Counted from the stretch's first letter, positions 8,396-17,149 are shown. The stretch: 51,774 nt of DNA from Levilactobacillus hammesii DSM 16381 (GCF_001434395.1 NZ_AZFS01000064.1:273879-325652); one strand, 5' to 3'. The notes: generated from the sequence alone by a model not told the origin. Numbers and translations are program-made.

Positions 8396-9688
8396 ATGGC
8401 TGAACAAACCAGTAGTTTTGGTCGGCACCTCATTGGGTTTGAAATTCAATTTCGACGCAACCGGCAAATCACGGCGATTTACCATGCGTTGCGTCTCATC
8501 TTTCCCGTGATTCTAGTGGGGACACTAGCGGATTTTATCAATCAGACGTGGCTACAACGGAGTGGTTACTACTATCAAACGCTACACGTGGCAAAATGGG
8601 CGTTTCAGCTCAAATTACTACGCCAGTACCTGGGACTTCTAAGTGCGGGGACGCTAGGCCTAACGGCGATTCTGGTTACCTTTGCGGTGAGCTTTTATCT
8701 CGTGGCACCAGCCACACCATTGATTGTTGATCGATTGATGGCGGGAATTATCGCGATTATTGCACTCAAATCGCTAAACGTTAACCGCCAGTCGGTCTTA
8801 GGAAACCATTCGGTTCAGTGGTTATCGAATAATCTGGGCCTTTCTGGGATCCTAGTCGGTGTTCTGGTGGGCCTTTTGGTGGGAAACGGCTACCGGTGGT
8901 TGATTGACCATCAGGATCCCGATCACAAACGTCTTGAACAGACCGTGGGCGGCATTGGTCTGTGGCTAATCGTGCTGAACGGTTTGGGCTTTCTGTGGGT
9001 CAGTACGCAAACGGTGAGCCTGAATGCCGCGTTGTTGACGCTCTCGCAATGGCCGTTTCAGCTGCCGCATACCTTGGGAACGTTGTTGGGGTTTGGCCTG
9101 CTGACGGGGACGTGCCAGTGGTTCGGTATCTTGGGCCCCATTGCCAGTGTTGGGGGGCAATCCATTGAAGCGGCGCAGAATTTGGCGGCGGTCTTAGATC
9201 GTAGCGGTTGGCACGTGCCCCATCCCGTGACACTGCACACGGTGGTTGACGTGTATGCCACGAGTGGTGGACCGGGGATGGTGCTAGCGTTGCTACTGGC
9301 CATTTTTTTGGTTCAACATCATGCCCGCCAACGCCGTGTAGGCTGGTATTGTTTGATTCCCACACTGGGGAATTTTAACGCGCCACTGTTAATGGGGTTA
9401 CCCGTTATCTTTAGTCCCATTCTATTCTTACCCTTTATCTTGGCACCATTGCTCTGTATCACCCTGAGCTGGGCGTGCTTGGTTTTACATTGGGTGCCTG
9501 CCGCTGCTTATCCGTTGGCAAATGGGACGCCCGGCATCTTGCAGGCGTATTTGGGAACGGGCGGCAGCCTTGCTGCGTTGGGGCTATCGGTGGTTGAATT
9601 GCTCTTAAGTACGGCGATCTATTACCCGTTCGTCAAGTGGGCGGGGATTGCGGAGGAGGCGGTGACTCATGAACCGACAATTTCGTAG
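8396..9688 (+). CDS. PTS EIIC-like permease (lactose/cellobiose family), orphan
   Basis: A 430-residue membrane protein with about ten hydrophobic segments. The family core is visible: GPIASVGGQSIEAAQNLAAV, then an IPTLGNFNAPLLMGLPVIFSP segment of the kind found in the EIIC substrate site. The ATG at 8396 is chosen because GAGGGG lies 9 nt upstream; a TTG at 8336 would add 20 poorly supported residues. No EIIA or EIIB is encoded nearby, so it must borrow them or act as a sensor or facilitator. Its stop overlaps the next gene by 20 bp, which links it to a surface hydrolase. Confidence 0.85.
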   Translation: MAEQTSSFGRHLIGFEIQFRRNRQITAIYHALRLIFPVILVGTLADFINQTWLQRSGYYYQTLHVAKWAFQLKLLRQYLGLLSAGTLGLTAILVTFAVSFYLVAPATPLIVDRLMAGIIAIIALKSLNVNRQSVLGNHSVQWLSNNLGLSGILVGVLVGLLVGNGYRWLIDHQDPDHKRLEQTVGGIGLWLIVLNGLGFLWVSTQTVSLNAALLTLSQWPFQLPHTLGTLLGFGLLTGTCQWFGILGPIASVGGQSIEAAQNLAAVLDRSGWHVPHPVTLHTVVDVYATSGGPGMVLALLLAIFLVQHHARQRRVGWYCLIPTLGNFNAPLLMGLPVIFSPILFLPFILAPLLCITLSWACLVLHWVPAAAYPLANGTPGILQAYLGTGGSLAALGLSVVELLLSTAIYYPFVKWAGIAEEAVTHEPTIS

Positions 9689-10478
9689 TTTCGGTGTCAT
9701 CATGCTGATGCTTTTGTTGCTGTGTGTGCCGGGCTTCCTCTGGCGGTCACAGCAACGGGCCCACGTGCAGGCGGCTTATCGTAGTCAAATGGCGCCCGTC
9801 TTCTTGGTACCCGGGTCAAGCGCCACGCAGAATCGCTTCAACGATCTGGTGGGGGAGCTAAATCGAGAGACCCCCCATCAGCATAGTTTGTTGCGGGTGG
9901 AGGTCATGACTGATGGTGCGCTGAAATATTCTGGAAGTATCCGCGCTAATGATAGACAGCCCATCGTGGTCGTGGGCTTTGAGAATCATCACGATGGTTA
10001 TGAAACGATTCAAAAGCAGGCCAAGTGGTTTACGACGGCATTTAGGGCGTTACAGCAAACCTATCATTTTAATCACTTCTCCGCGATGGGACATTCGAAT
10101 GGCGGCCTGGTCTTAACGCTCTTCTTAGAGAATGATTTGGTTAAAACCCAGGCCCATGCGGATCGCTTGATGACCATTGCGTCACCGTTTAATCTGGAAG
10201 AACAGGATCAAAGTGTAGACACCCCGCTGTTTAAGCAACTCAGTAATGGGCGAAAACGGTTGCCCAAGGCCCTCACCGTCTATTCGATTGCCGGGAGCGA
10301 GGGATATTCGGGTGACGGAATTGTGCCCTTTGATAGCGTCAACCGCGGAAAGCTGATTTTTCAGGGCCAGGTTAAGAGCTTTACGCAAATGACCGTGACC
10401 GGTGCCAATGCCAATCATGCGGATTTGCCAGAAAACCAGCAGATTGTTGCTTTGATTCGCCAAGACCTTTTGGCTTAG
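9669..10478 (+). CDS. Membrane-anchored alpha/beta hydrolase, DUF915 type
   Basis: A 269-residue protein with an N-terminal membrane segment or signal anchor (residues 9-25), then an extracellular alpha/beta hydrolase domain. The oxyanion region follows VFLVPGSSA, the nucleophile elbow is GHSNGG (Ser143), and a late Asp and His (DGIVPFDS, NHADLPE) complete a plausible triad. The DUF915 family is common in lactobacilli as cell-surface hydrolases of unknown substrate. The gene overlaps the upstream EIIC-like gene by 20 bp, so they are co-expressed. A second family member is at 14797-15552. Confidence 0.85.
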   Translation: MNRQFRSFGVIMLMLLLLCVPGFLWRSQQRAHVQAAYRSQMAPVFLVPGSSATQNRFNDLVGELNRETPHQHSLLRVEVMTDGALKYSGSIRANDRQPIVVVGFENHHDGYETIQKQAKWFTTAFRALQQTYHFNHFSAMGHSNGGLVLTLFLENDLVKTQAHADRLMTIASPFNLEEQDQSVDTPLFKQLSNGRKRLPKALTVYSIAGSEGYSGDGIVPFDSVNRGKLIFQGQVKSFTQMTVTGANANHADLPENQQIVALIRQDLLA

Positions 10479-10484
10479 TTACGG

Positions 10485-10513
10485 TTCACTTCATGACCAG
10501 TAACGTGTAAACT
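10485..10513 (+). promoter_or_regulatory. Possible promoter of the second HAD gene
   Basis: TTCACT (10485-10490) and TAAACT (10508-10513) have a 17-bp spacer, 26 bp before the ATG at 10540. Confidence 0.4.
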
Positions 10514-10539
10514 AGAGGTTATATGGAGGACGAAAACGA

Positions 10540-11355
10540 ATGATAAAAATGATTGCACTCGACCTAGACGAGACGTTACTGAATACCGATAAGACCATCA
10601 GCGAAGAAAATGCGGCAACGCTACGTAAGCTGCATGAAGCTGGCATCAAAGTGGTACTGTGCACCGGCCGCCCAATCAATGCGATTTGGGGCTACCTGGA
10701 ACAGTTAGGGTTAACGACCAGTGAAGACTACACGATTACCTTTAACGGCGCGTTAGTGATTCAAAACGCCACGAAGGAAGCTTTGGCCCAAAGTGGTTTA
10801 AGTAAGCATGATTTCCAACCCCTACACGCTTTTGCGAATGAAAACGGTTATCCTTTAGATATCCTTGATTTTGACCAGGTTTATCCGGTGTCTGATCTGA
10901 CACCATCGGTCTATCAACACATGCTAAAAGCACCCATGGACTTCATTCCCACGAAGTTTGCGGATCTGCCGGAACACCTCTTTAGTAAGGCAGTTATGGC
11001 AACGGATGCCGCTACCTTGGATCAGGTGGTTGCCAAGCTTACGCCAGAATTGCGCGATTTGTATCACGTTGTTCGTTCACAGCCTAAGATTTTAGAGTTC
11101 TTGGCTGCCGATATGGATAAGGCCGTTGGTTTGGGCCAACTCCTCACGCATTTCGGCTGGGACTTTAGCAACCTGATGGCCTTTGGGGATGCCGAAAATG
11201 ATCTGGGCATGATTAAAGCGGCTGGTGATGGTGTGGCCATGTTAAATGGACAACCAGAGATCAAGGCAGCTGCGGATCACCAGACGCCAACGACTAACAA
11301 TGAAGCCGGCGTGGCCGCTTACTTGAAGGAACGTTTTGCAGAGATCTTAGCTTAA
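10540..11355 (+). CDS. Cof-type HAD-IIB sugar phosphatase (YidA-like)
   Basis: A 271-residue cytosolic phosphatase. Motif I is DLDETLL (Asp8 and Asp10), motif II is CTGRP near residue 43, the IIB cap spans about 85-200, and motif IV is AFGDAENDLGM near residue 216. GGAGG lies ahead of the ATG. It shares length and architecture with the gene at 7495 but not its sequence detail; the two are ordinary paralogues. It probably acts on sugar phosphates. Confidence 0.9.
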   Translation: MIKMIALDLDETLLNTDKTISEENAATLRKLHEAGIKVVLCTGRPINAIWGYLEQLGLTTSEDYTITFNGALVIQNATKEALAQSGLSKHDFQPLHAFANENGYPLDILDFDQVYPVSDLTPSVYQHMLKAPMDFIPTKFADLPEHLFSKAVMATDAATLDQVVAKLTPELRDLYHVVRSQPKILEFLAADMDKAVGLGQLLTHFGWDFSNLMAFGDAENDLGMIKAAGDGVAMLNGQPEIKAAADHQTPTTNNEAGVAAYLKERFAEILA

Positions 11356-11436
11356 CGGGAGCGATTCTTTGCAATTTCAGTGAAACAATGGCAGTATAAA
11401 TGATATACTGAATGAATCTTAAGGAGGATTATGGTC

Positions 11437-12087
11437 ATGAAACGTTTATTAGTTAAGCTAGGGCTAATGGTTGTGGCATTGGGAACCTTAGGTGGCGTTG
11501 TAGCGCCTAGTGTATCTGCCAGTGCTGCCAAGAAACCAACGATCAACAACACTGATTTAAAGCGGTATTACAAGAACGCCAAGTCTAAGACGGCTTTCTA
11601 CTTTAAGACCTATAAGTCTGGTGGCAAGACGGGAACCATGTTGATTTTTGGTGATTTTGGCGCGACACCTAACGTGAAGTACGGTGTCCCAACTGCACGG
11701 ACGCTGAGCAAAGACAAACGAACGTTGACGACCAAGTACAAACTCATCCAGTTTAAGACGGTCAATAATAAGACCACCACGTCTTTGACGAAGAAGACGT
11801 ACACGTTTAAGATGACCAAGAAGTCCAGCAACACCTTCGCGGTTAAGATTGCCGGCAGTAAGGCTAACCGGCGGCTGGCAACGACCGGGAAGACGTACAC
11901 TTACACTCGGACCAAGACGAGTCCTGCTGCAGCGTACGCTAAGAAGTACGTGCGGCCCGTTCTGTACAAGCAGTACATGAAGGCCTTCGAATCCTTAACG
12001 CCTGAGCAACAAAAGAAGTTTGCCAATCAATACGCCAATGCTGGTGTCAAAACGATGACGGACAACTTTAATTACAAAGTGAAATAA
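11437..12087 (+). CDS. Secreted basic protein, unknown function
   Basis: A 216-residue exported protein. The start is taken as the ATG at 11437, which is 9 nt after AAGGAGG; an ATG at 11431 is only 3 nt away. A signal peptide ends near SASAA (about residue 28). The mature part is rich in Lys, Thr and Ser, with a beta-rich pattern (TLTTKYKLIQFKTVNNK, KTYTYTRTK) and a C-terminal helical tail (ESLTPEQQKKFANQYANAG). No catalytic motif is seen. TATACT at 11404 is a likely -10 box. It is probably a wall-associated or released protein, and a terminator follows. Confidence 0.75.
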   Translation: MKRLLVKLGLMVVALGTLGGVVAPSVSASAAKKPTINNTDLKRYYKNAKSKTAFYFKTYKSGGKTGTMLIFGDFGATPNVKYGVPTARTLSKDKRTLTTKYKLIQFKTVNNKTTTSLTKKTYTFKMTKKSSNTFAVKIAGSKANRRLATTGKTYTYTRTKTSPAAAYAKKYVRPVLYKQYMKAFESLTPEQQKKFANQYANAGVKTMTDNFNYKVK

Positions 12088-12093
12088 AGCATA

Positions 12094-12135
12094 ACGCGCG
12101 GTAAACCCCAGATTGAGGCTTACCGCGCGTTTTTG
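12094..12135 (+). terminator. Terminator of the secreted-protein gene
   Basis: An 11-bp stem (ACGCGCGGTAA/TTACCGCGCGT, 12094-12104 with 12120-12130) is followed by TTTTTG. Confidence 0.93.
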
Positions 12136-12200
12136 TCTTTGGCCGAAAGTTGAAATAACGGAAAACATGATCAGAGCTCGGATGGTAGGAACGGTAGACT

Positions 12201-12291
12201 GAAGATTGACCGATCTCTAAGCGTATTCTATGCTGTAAATCGAGAATCGGCTAACACCCTCGACACCGCTAGCGCCATCTTTGACAAGTTG
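12201..12291 (+). repeat. Degenerate right half of repeat module A
   Basis: The right-half landmarks of module A remain: GCTGTAAAT, ATCGGCTAACACC, then CACCGCT and GCCATCT. The left half is not recognisable. It sits 75 bp before a full module B, which is the spacing of intact A-B composites. Confidence 0.55.
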
Positions 12292-12366
12292 GCTTTTGAA
12301 TACCGATCAAGCTTGATTGAATATATGGCTTGTCAGTCTTCAACTATCGTTATTGGACAACTGCAG

Positions 12367-12540
12367 TGTAGCCGAGAGTGAGTCAAATTTGGACTCAGCC
12401 GTGGGATTTTCAAGCGATCTTCTTGAAAATGGCGACTTGAAGACGTGTCCTCCGGCTTCAAGCGAGGGGCAAGACCGTTCTTTGGCTTGCCCCGTCCTTC
12501 CCACCGCGTTCCAGTCCAAATTTGGGGAACGGTAAGGCGG
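12367..12540 (+). repeat. Repeat module B
   Basis: It runs from TGTAGCCGAGAGTGAG to GGTAAGGCGG. Internal helices are TTTTCAAG/CTTGAAAA, CTTGAAG/CTTCAAG, GGGGCAAG/CTTGCCCC and long-range CAAATTTGGACT/AGTCCAAATTTG. With the degenerate A module it fills most of the gap 12087-12635 between convergent genes. Confidence 0.85.
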
Positions 12541-12578
12541 TAGGTATTGCCTATGCTGCCTGGTCAACCTTCACTAGC

Positions 12579-12617
12579 TAAAAAAACTCCCCCTGTCACA
12601 GCGGATAGGGGGAGTTT
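12579..12617 (-). terminator. Terminator of the nucleoside hydrolase gene
   Basis: An 11-bp stem (AAACTCCCCCT/AGGGGGAGTTT, 12584-12594 with 12607-12617) continues into a U tract on the minus strand. Confidence 0.93.
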
Positions 12618-12634
12618 CAAGCAATAATTTAGCT

Positions 12635-13591
12635 TTAGTTCTTCTTGAACAAAGCAGTCAAGTATTCCATAAAGGTCTTCAAGTAACGATCCTTGTCGAC
12701 GGCAACGGAAACCTTAACGTTAGTAGGTTCGTTCAACCGGTTATCATCACCGATTGTCCGGCCGTAAGTTTCCTTGTTGTAGTTAACGACCATGTTCAGG
12801 TCAATCGTCGTCACGAAGCTAGGGTCCAAAGCAACCCCAACGGCAAGTGGGTCATGCAAAGCACAGCCACCTAAGTTGTCGTTAACGTCCACGTAAGCTT
12901 GGATGTAGTAGTCAACGATGTCGGCAAACTTTTCACCGGCTTCGGTGCCTAAGTCACGCCATTGTTGGGTTTCCTTCTTGGTTAAGAGGGTCCGCAAGGT
13001 AACGTCCAGACCAACCATCGTTGAATGCATTGGACTCGTCAGCACAGCGTTTGCGGCTTCGGCATCTTGGTTGATGTTAGCTTCGGCGTAGGCCGTCACG
13101 TTACCAGGAACAGTCAAGGCACCACCCATGAAGGTCATGTTGCCAATTTCAGTGGCAATTTCTGGCGCCTTCTTGATGGCAGCAGCCAAGTTGGTCATTG
13201 GGCCAGTTGGAACCAGCGTCAAGTCCTTGCCGTATTTGTGAACGGCATCGATTAAGAAGTCCACACCGGATTCCTTTTCGATAGCCCGCTTAGGAGCAGG
13301 TAATTCAACTTGGCCAATCCCGTTTTCACCGTGGATGTCGGCACTAACTTGCATCCGATCAAAGTGATCACTGGTTGAGGAATGACTTTCACCTAGGTAA
13401 ACTGGAATGTCGGTGTGACCGAGGAGTTCCAAAATCTTCAAAGAGTTTTGGCCACCAGCCTCAACGACAACATTCCCGTAGGAACCAATGATCCCAATTA
13501 AGTCCACATCTGGGGCACCTAATGCGTAAGCAATTGCTAAGGAATCATCGATACCAGTATCTAAGTCTAAAATCATTTTACGTTTTGCCAT
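12635..13591 (-). CDS. Inosine-uridine preferring nucleoside hydrolase family protein
   Basis: A 318-residue cytosolic enzyme that hydrolyses the N-glycosidic bond of ribonucleosides to free base and ribose. The Ca-binding N-terminal signature DLDTGIDDS is at residues 9-17, and a HDPLAVGVAL block near residue 246 supplies the late Asp ligand. Length is typical. GGGGAGA precedes the ATG at 13591. It is monocistronic, with its own terminator at 12579-12617. The promoter at 13645-13673 has a perfect inverted repeat in its spacer, so repression by a DNA-binding protein, possibly CcpA, is likely. Confidence 0.92.
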   Translation of the reverse strand: MAKRKMILDLDTGIDDSLAIAYALGAPDVDLIGIIGSYGNVVVEAGGQNSLKILELLGHTDIPVYLGESHSSTSDHFDRMQVSADIHGENGIGQVELPAPKRAIEKESGVDFLIDAVHKYGKDLTLVPTGPMTNLAAAIKKAPEIATEIGNMTFMGGALTVPGNVTAYAEANINQDAEAANAVLTSPMHSTMVGLDVTLRTLLTKKETQQWRDLGTEAGEKFADIVDYYIQAYVDVNDNLGGCALHDPLAVGVALDPSFVTTIDLNMVVNYNKETYGRTIGDDNRLNEPTNVKVSVAVDKDRYLKTFMEYLTALFKKN

Positions 13592-13644
13592 GATATTATT
13601 GTCTCCCCTTTGATCTATATTTAATTGGCTGAGCGCCTACTACA

Positions 13645-13673
13645 ACTATAATGTAACGGTTTACATTTAGCAA
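13645..13673 (-). promoter_or_regulatory. Nucleoside hydrolase promoter with operator in the spacer
   Basis: On the minus strand, TTGCTA (13668-13673) and TATAGT (13645-13650) have a 17-bp spacer. The spacer holds AATGTAA-ACCG-TTACATT (read with its borders), a 7-bp perfect inverted repeat. Its core differs from the CcpA cre consensus at one position. Confidence 0.6.
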
Positions 13674-13768
13674 GCGGTCTTGTGGTCAAGTTGAAGCCTA
13701 CCGCCATTCACGGTAAACTAGGAAGCAGGTTTAAGCCATGGCTTGGACCAGTCAAGGGGGATTAAGTA

Positions 13769-14812
13769 ATGGGCAATAAAGAGTCAGTAAAGCCGGTTAA
13801 ACGGCATTTTGAGTACCACAATCATTTGCTAGATGATGCCACAAAGGAAATGAACGAGTGGACGGGGGAAAATAAAGTGGTTGAAATCCACTTGTTTTCA
13901 ATGTTTTCCGAGGTCTTTAAACATCATGATTTAGATGACGCCGAAACGTTATTTATCGTCGGCACCAAAGAAACCACGCCCTCCCTGGAAGCCGTCTCGT
14001 CGGCGCCAGTGAAACCGTGGCTGTTTTCCCGAGTATTTGCGGTGCTCGGGGCCAGTTTTGTCCTATTAGCCTTGTTATTCTTGGGTTTTCGCAGCAACAA
14101 TGCCGTGCCCGGCATGATCTTCATTGGCTCGTTAACCGTGCCGTTTTCATTAATGATTATGTTTTTTGAAATTAACGTGTTCCGTAACATTTCCGTTTAC
14201 CAGCTCATGGCGGTTTTTCTGGTTGGCGGGATTCTATCCCTGGTCGCGACCATGATTCTATATTCATTGATTCCATCTGGCAACGGCGTTTCGTGGGAAT
14301 CGGCTTTAATCGTGGGGTTCATTGAAGAGACCGCTAAGATGTTAGTGATTGCCTTCTTTGTCAATCGTTTCCACTTGAACTATATTTTCAACGGTCTGCT
14401 AATCGGGGCGGCCATTGGTGCCGGATTCGCGGTCTTTGAAACGGCTGGCTACACCGGGCAATATGGTCTGGTGACCTTGCTGATGCGGAGCTGGCAGGCT
14501 ATTGGAACGCATACCATCTGGTCGGCCATCATGGGGGCAGCGATTATCCTGGCCAAAGATCGGCATGAACCGGTCACTGGGGGGAATATGGTGGCGCCGA
14601 AATTTCTCCGGTTCTACCTGTTAGCCATCCTACTACACTCGGGCTGGGACTGGAACGCGCCGTTTGACGTGTTGGATATTCTCTATCTCCAGCAGTGGGC
14701 GCTGATCGCCATTGGCTGGCTGGCCATCTTTGTTCTGATCAATGCCGGATTACGCGAGGTGCGTACCTTGCAGGGTCAGCGGATCTTGAAAAACAGTCAG
14801 CTTGGCGGATAA
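13769..14812 (+). CDS. PrsW-like intramembrane metalloprotease
   Basis: A 347-residue protein with an N-terminal cytoplasmic region of about 85 residues, then about eight membrane segments. The PrsW/CAAX-protease motifs appear in order: EETAK (near 190), FETAGY (near 228), HTIW (near 249) and HSGWDW (near 290). These place two Glu and two His in the membrane to bind a metal. AAGGGGG precedes the ATG. PrsW cleaves an anti-sigma factor in Bacillus, but no sigma/anti-sigma pair is seen here, so the substrate is unknown. The 3' end overlaps the convergent gene at 14797 by 16 bp. Confidence 0.85.
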   Translation: MGNKESVKPVKRHFEYHNHLLDDATKEMNEWTGENKVVEIHLFSMFSEVFKHHDLDDAETLFIVGTKETTPSLEAVSSAPVKPWLFSRVFAVLGASFVLLALLFLGFRSNNAVPGMIFIGSLTVPFSLMIMFFEINVFRNISVYQLMAVFLVGGILSLVATMILYSLIPSGNGVSWESALIVGFIEETAKMLVIAFFVNRFHLNYIFNGLLIGAAIGAGFAVFETAGYTGQYGLVTLLMRSWQAIGTHTIWSAIMGAAIILAKDRHEPVTGGNMVAPKFLRFYLLAILLHSGWDWNAPFDVLDILYLQQWALIAIGWLAIFVLINAGLREVRTLQGQRILKNSQLGG

Positions 14813-15552
14813 AGAAACCGAATGATTTTGCGGTCGATGGTGGGATTCTCGTGGAGTAACGAGTGCTGCATGTCCCAGACGGGTCCCCGTAGCTCCTCAA
14901 AGCGATAGCTGCTGACGTGACCGGCGACCAGTCGCCGTAGTGGGGTGGCCGTGTCGACGGGCACCTCGCTGTCGTTGCCCGTCCGACCAATGTTACCCGC
15001 TAGGTTGAGAATGTGCAGCTGTGGGTAGTGATTTTTAAGCGGTCGGCGGTCGGGAAAGTCGGCCCCGATGCAGACCAAACGGTTAATGGTCACCGGCGCT
15101 TGTCGCTGCTGGTTGAGGTAGTCGTAGGCAATGGTACCGCCGGAAGAATGCCCGACGAAGTTAACGTGGGTGATCCCGTAACGGCGATGCAGTTGCTGTA
15201 GTACAGTGACCAATTGGGTGGCTTCCCGGCGTGAATGGGTGTTATCTTTAAAGAGGACGGGAACGAGCAGGTTGGTGGCCAACGGGCGGTGCTGCTGCCA
15301 CCGCACGTGACCGTTGAAGGAGACGTGCGCGGTTAGGCTAAAGTGGGCGAGGTGCGGCCGATCAAGGCTGAGTACCATGTCGCGCATGGAAAGCCAGCCG
15401 CCACTATTGCCGGGTAAAAACAGCGTTGCCGTGCGTGTCTGGGGCACGCGTAAGTCGGCTAAGGTCGCTTGCCGCGCGTGCCAGCCCCAGGCGAGACCGC
15501 CCAAGGTGAGCAGGCTAGTGAATAGAATGGTGAGTCCCCGCAGGTGTTTCAT
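14797..15552 (-). CDS. Exported alpha/beta hydrolase, DUF915 type (second copy)
   Basis: A 251-residue protein with an N-terminal signal anchor (residues 4-22) and an alpha/beta hydrolase domain. It shows FLPGNSGG near the oxyanion region, nucleophile elbow GHSSGG near residue 122, and a late DSEVP and HSLLHENP for the Asp and His. The ATG at 15552 is chosen because GGGAG is 9 nt upstream; an ATG at 15561 would touch the binding site. It is related to the gene at 9669 but diverged. It converges on the PrsW-like gene with a 16-bp overlap, so the two mRNAs are complementary at their ends. Confidence 0.82.
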   Translation of the reverse strand: MKHLRGLTILFTSLLTLGGLAWGWHARQATLADLRVPQTRTATLFLPGNSGGWLSMRDMVLSLDRPHLAHFSLTAHVSFNGHVRWQQHRPLATNLLVPVLFKDNTHSRREATQLVTVLQQLHRRYGITHVNFVGHSSGGTIAYDYLNQQRQAPVTINRLVCIGADFPDRRPLKNHYPQLHILNLAGNIGRTGNDSEVPVDTATPLRRLVAGHVSSYRFEELRGPVWDMQHSLLHENPTIDRKIIRFLYPPS

Positions 15553-15602
15553 GGCGATCATCTCCCAGTGGGTGTTCAGACGAAGAAATGGAGCTAAAAC
15601 GA

Positions 15603-16598
15603 ATGACAGAAAACTATGATATTACAATTGTTGGCGGCGGCCCGGTCGGCATGTTTGCGGCATTTTACGCCGGGATGCACAATGCCAAGACGCAAGTGAT
15701 TGAAAGCCTGACTGAATTGGGTGGGCAGGTCAACGCGCTGTATCCGGAAAAAACGATTCTGGATGTCGCGGGTTTCCCCGGAATTAAGGGCCGTGATCTG
15801 ATTGCCGGTCAGGCTGAACAGTTAAAACAGTTTCCGTTGACGATTAAGACGGGAGAAGCCGTCACCAATGTCACGGCTAACGCAGACGGTTTCCTGGTGA
15901 CGACGCCCAAGGGAACCAGCCAGACGCGAGCCGTTATTGTGGCCGTGGGTAACGGGGCCTTTGCGCCACGGAAACTCAACGTGGCGGGAGCAGATGCCTT
16001 TACGGGCCAACAGCTCTTTTACAGCGTCCGTGATCTGGAAAAGTTCCGCGGTAAGCGCGTCATGGTTGCCGGGGGCGGGGACGCCGCCATTGATCAGGCC
16101 CTGATGTTGGAGTCTGTGGCCCAGTCGGTCACACTGCTTCACCGTCGAGCCCAGTTCCGTGGCTTGGCGCACATGGTGGACTTGCTCGAGGCCTCAACGG
16201 TGAACGTCAAGACACCTTACCTGATCCGTGACCTGCAGGCAACAACGGATGGTGCGCTGGACGTTACCTTAAAGCCCGTGGGATCTACCGCGGAGATGGC
16301 TCACCAAGTGGTTGACGATCTGGTCGTCAGTTATGGCTTTACGGCGGATCACTCGGCGTTAGCGGCTTGGGACGTTGATCTGGCGGAGGAACGGCGACTG
16401 ATTGCCGTTGATCGCCAGATGACGACCAGCGTTCCCGGTATTTATGCTATTGGGGACGGCGCAACCTATCCTGGCAAGTCACCATTGATCGCCATTGGCT
16501 ATGGTGAAGCACCGATTGCGGTGCAAGCCATCATGACCACGTACTTTCCGGATCGGCGCGGGCCGGTTCACAGCACCTCCATTACGCCTAAACCTTAG
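15603..16598 (+). CDS. Ferredoxin/flavodoxin-NADP+ reductase (thioredoxin reductase-like)
   Basis: A 331-residue flavoprotein with an FAD-binding GGGPVGMFAA near residue 11, an NADPH-binding GGGDAAIDQAL near residue 160 and the C-terminal GDGATYPGK FAD motif. It lacks the CxxC redox pair of thioredoxin reductase, and the LGGQVNALYPEK block is characteristic of the type-2 FNR (YumC) group. It should move electrons between NADPH and ferredoxin or flavodoxin. The ATG at 15603 is preferred because GGAG lies 9 nt before it; the ATG at 15588 overlaps that site. Confidence 0.9.
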   Translation: MTENYDITIVGGGPVGMFAAFYAGMHNAKTQVIESLTELGGQVNALYPEKTILDVAGFPGIKGRDLIAGQAEQLKQFPLTIKTGEAVTNVTANADGFLVTTPKGTSQTRAVIVAVGNGAFAPRKLNVAGADAFTGQQLFYSVRDLEKFRGKRVMVAGGGDAAIDQALMLESVAQSVTLLHRRAQFRGLAHMVDLLEASTVNVKTPYLIRDLQATTDGALDVTLKPVGSTAEMAHQVVDDLVVSYGFTADHSALAAWDVDLAEERRLIAVDRQMTTSVPGIYAIGDGATYPGKSPLIAIGYGEAPIAVQAIMTTYFPDRRGPVHSTSITPKP

Positions 16599-16618
16599 AG
16601 TGCAACCGAAATAAAAGC

Positions 16619-16672
16619 AAAGAAGCTATCCGTTCATCGTCAAGATTGAACGGATAGCTTCTTTATTTTACA
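16619..16672 (+). terminator. Terminator of the reductase gene
   Basis: A perfect 18-bp stem (16619-16636 with 16647-16664) is followed by ATTTTA. Flanking A and U tracts would allow it to work on both strands. Confidence 0.93.
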
Positions 16673-16724
16673 GTCAAGTTCCAGCTAAAAGTGGTTTTGA
16701 AAGATTAGATTAGGTGTAGGCCGT

Positions 16725-16905
16725 CACCTGCGGCTGCCAGAGATTCCGGCGCTGTGGGGACCGCCTGCGGCCTGAGAAGCGGTCCTCCGGCTCGGTTTGA
16801 AGCCTGCCAAGAATCGTCAGTCTCCAAACACGTCCCACGCTGTAAGCCGAAAAATCGGCTAACACCGTTGTCACGGCTGCCTCCATCTCTGGCCTCCTCC
16901 GGTTA
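16725..16905 (+). repeat. Repeat module A (intact)
   Basis: It runs from CACCTGCGGCTGCCAG to CCTCCGGTTA. The ends pair (GCCAGAGAT/ATCTCTGGC). Internal hairpins are GGACCGC/GCGGTCC, GTTTG/CAAAC and AGCCGA/TCGGCT. It is followed after 65 bp by module B. Together they fill the 574-bp gap between the reductase and ltaS. Confidence 0.88.
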
Positions 16906-16970
16906 AGCTGGTTGTGAACGACTAGTTTGCGGTGAACCCCGCTGGAATGGCAGCAATGGTTACCCGTTGT

Positions 16971-17149
16971 CTAGCCGTGAGTGAGTCAAATTTGGACCCA
17001 GCCGTGGGATTTTTCAAGTGTTCTACTTGAAAAATGGCGACTTTGAGACCGTGATTTTTCTGGCTCAAAGCGAGGTCAAAGACCGCTCCACAGGCTTTGG
17101 CCGTCCTGCCCACCGCGTTCCGGGCCAAATTTGGCGAACGGTAAGGCGG
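16971..17149 (+). repeat. Repeat module B (intact)
   Basis: It runs from CTAGCCGTGAGTGAG to GGTAAGGCGG. Helices are TTTTTCAAGT/ACTTGAAAAA, CTTTGAG/CTCAAAG, GGTCAAAG/CTTTGGCC and the long-range CAAATTTGG/CCAAATTTG. It ends only 22 bp from the ltaS stop codon, so it probably lies in the ltaS 3' untranslated region on the opposite strand. Confidence 0.88.

Noticed and set aside
16725-17149. Insertion sequence or GOLLD/ROOL-type ornate RNA
   Set aside because: No transposase ORF lies in or near any copy, and those RNAs are usually single, prophage-linked and longer. A non-autonomous mobile element remains possible.
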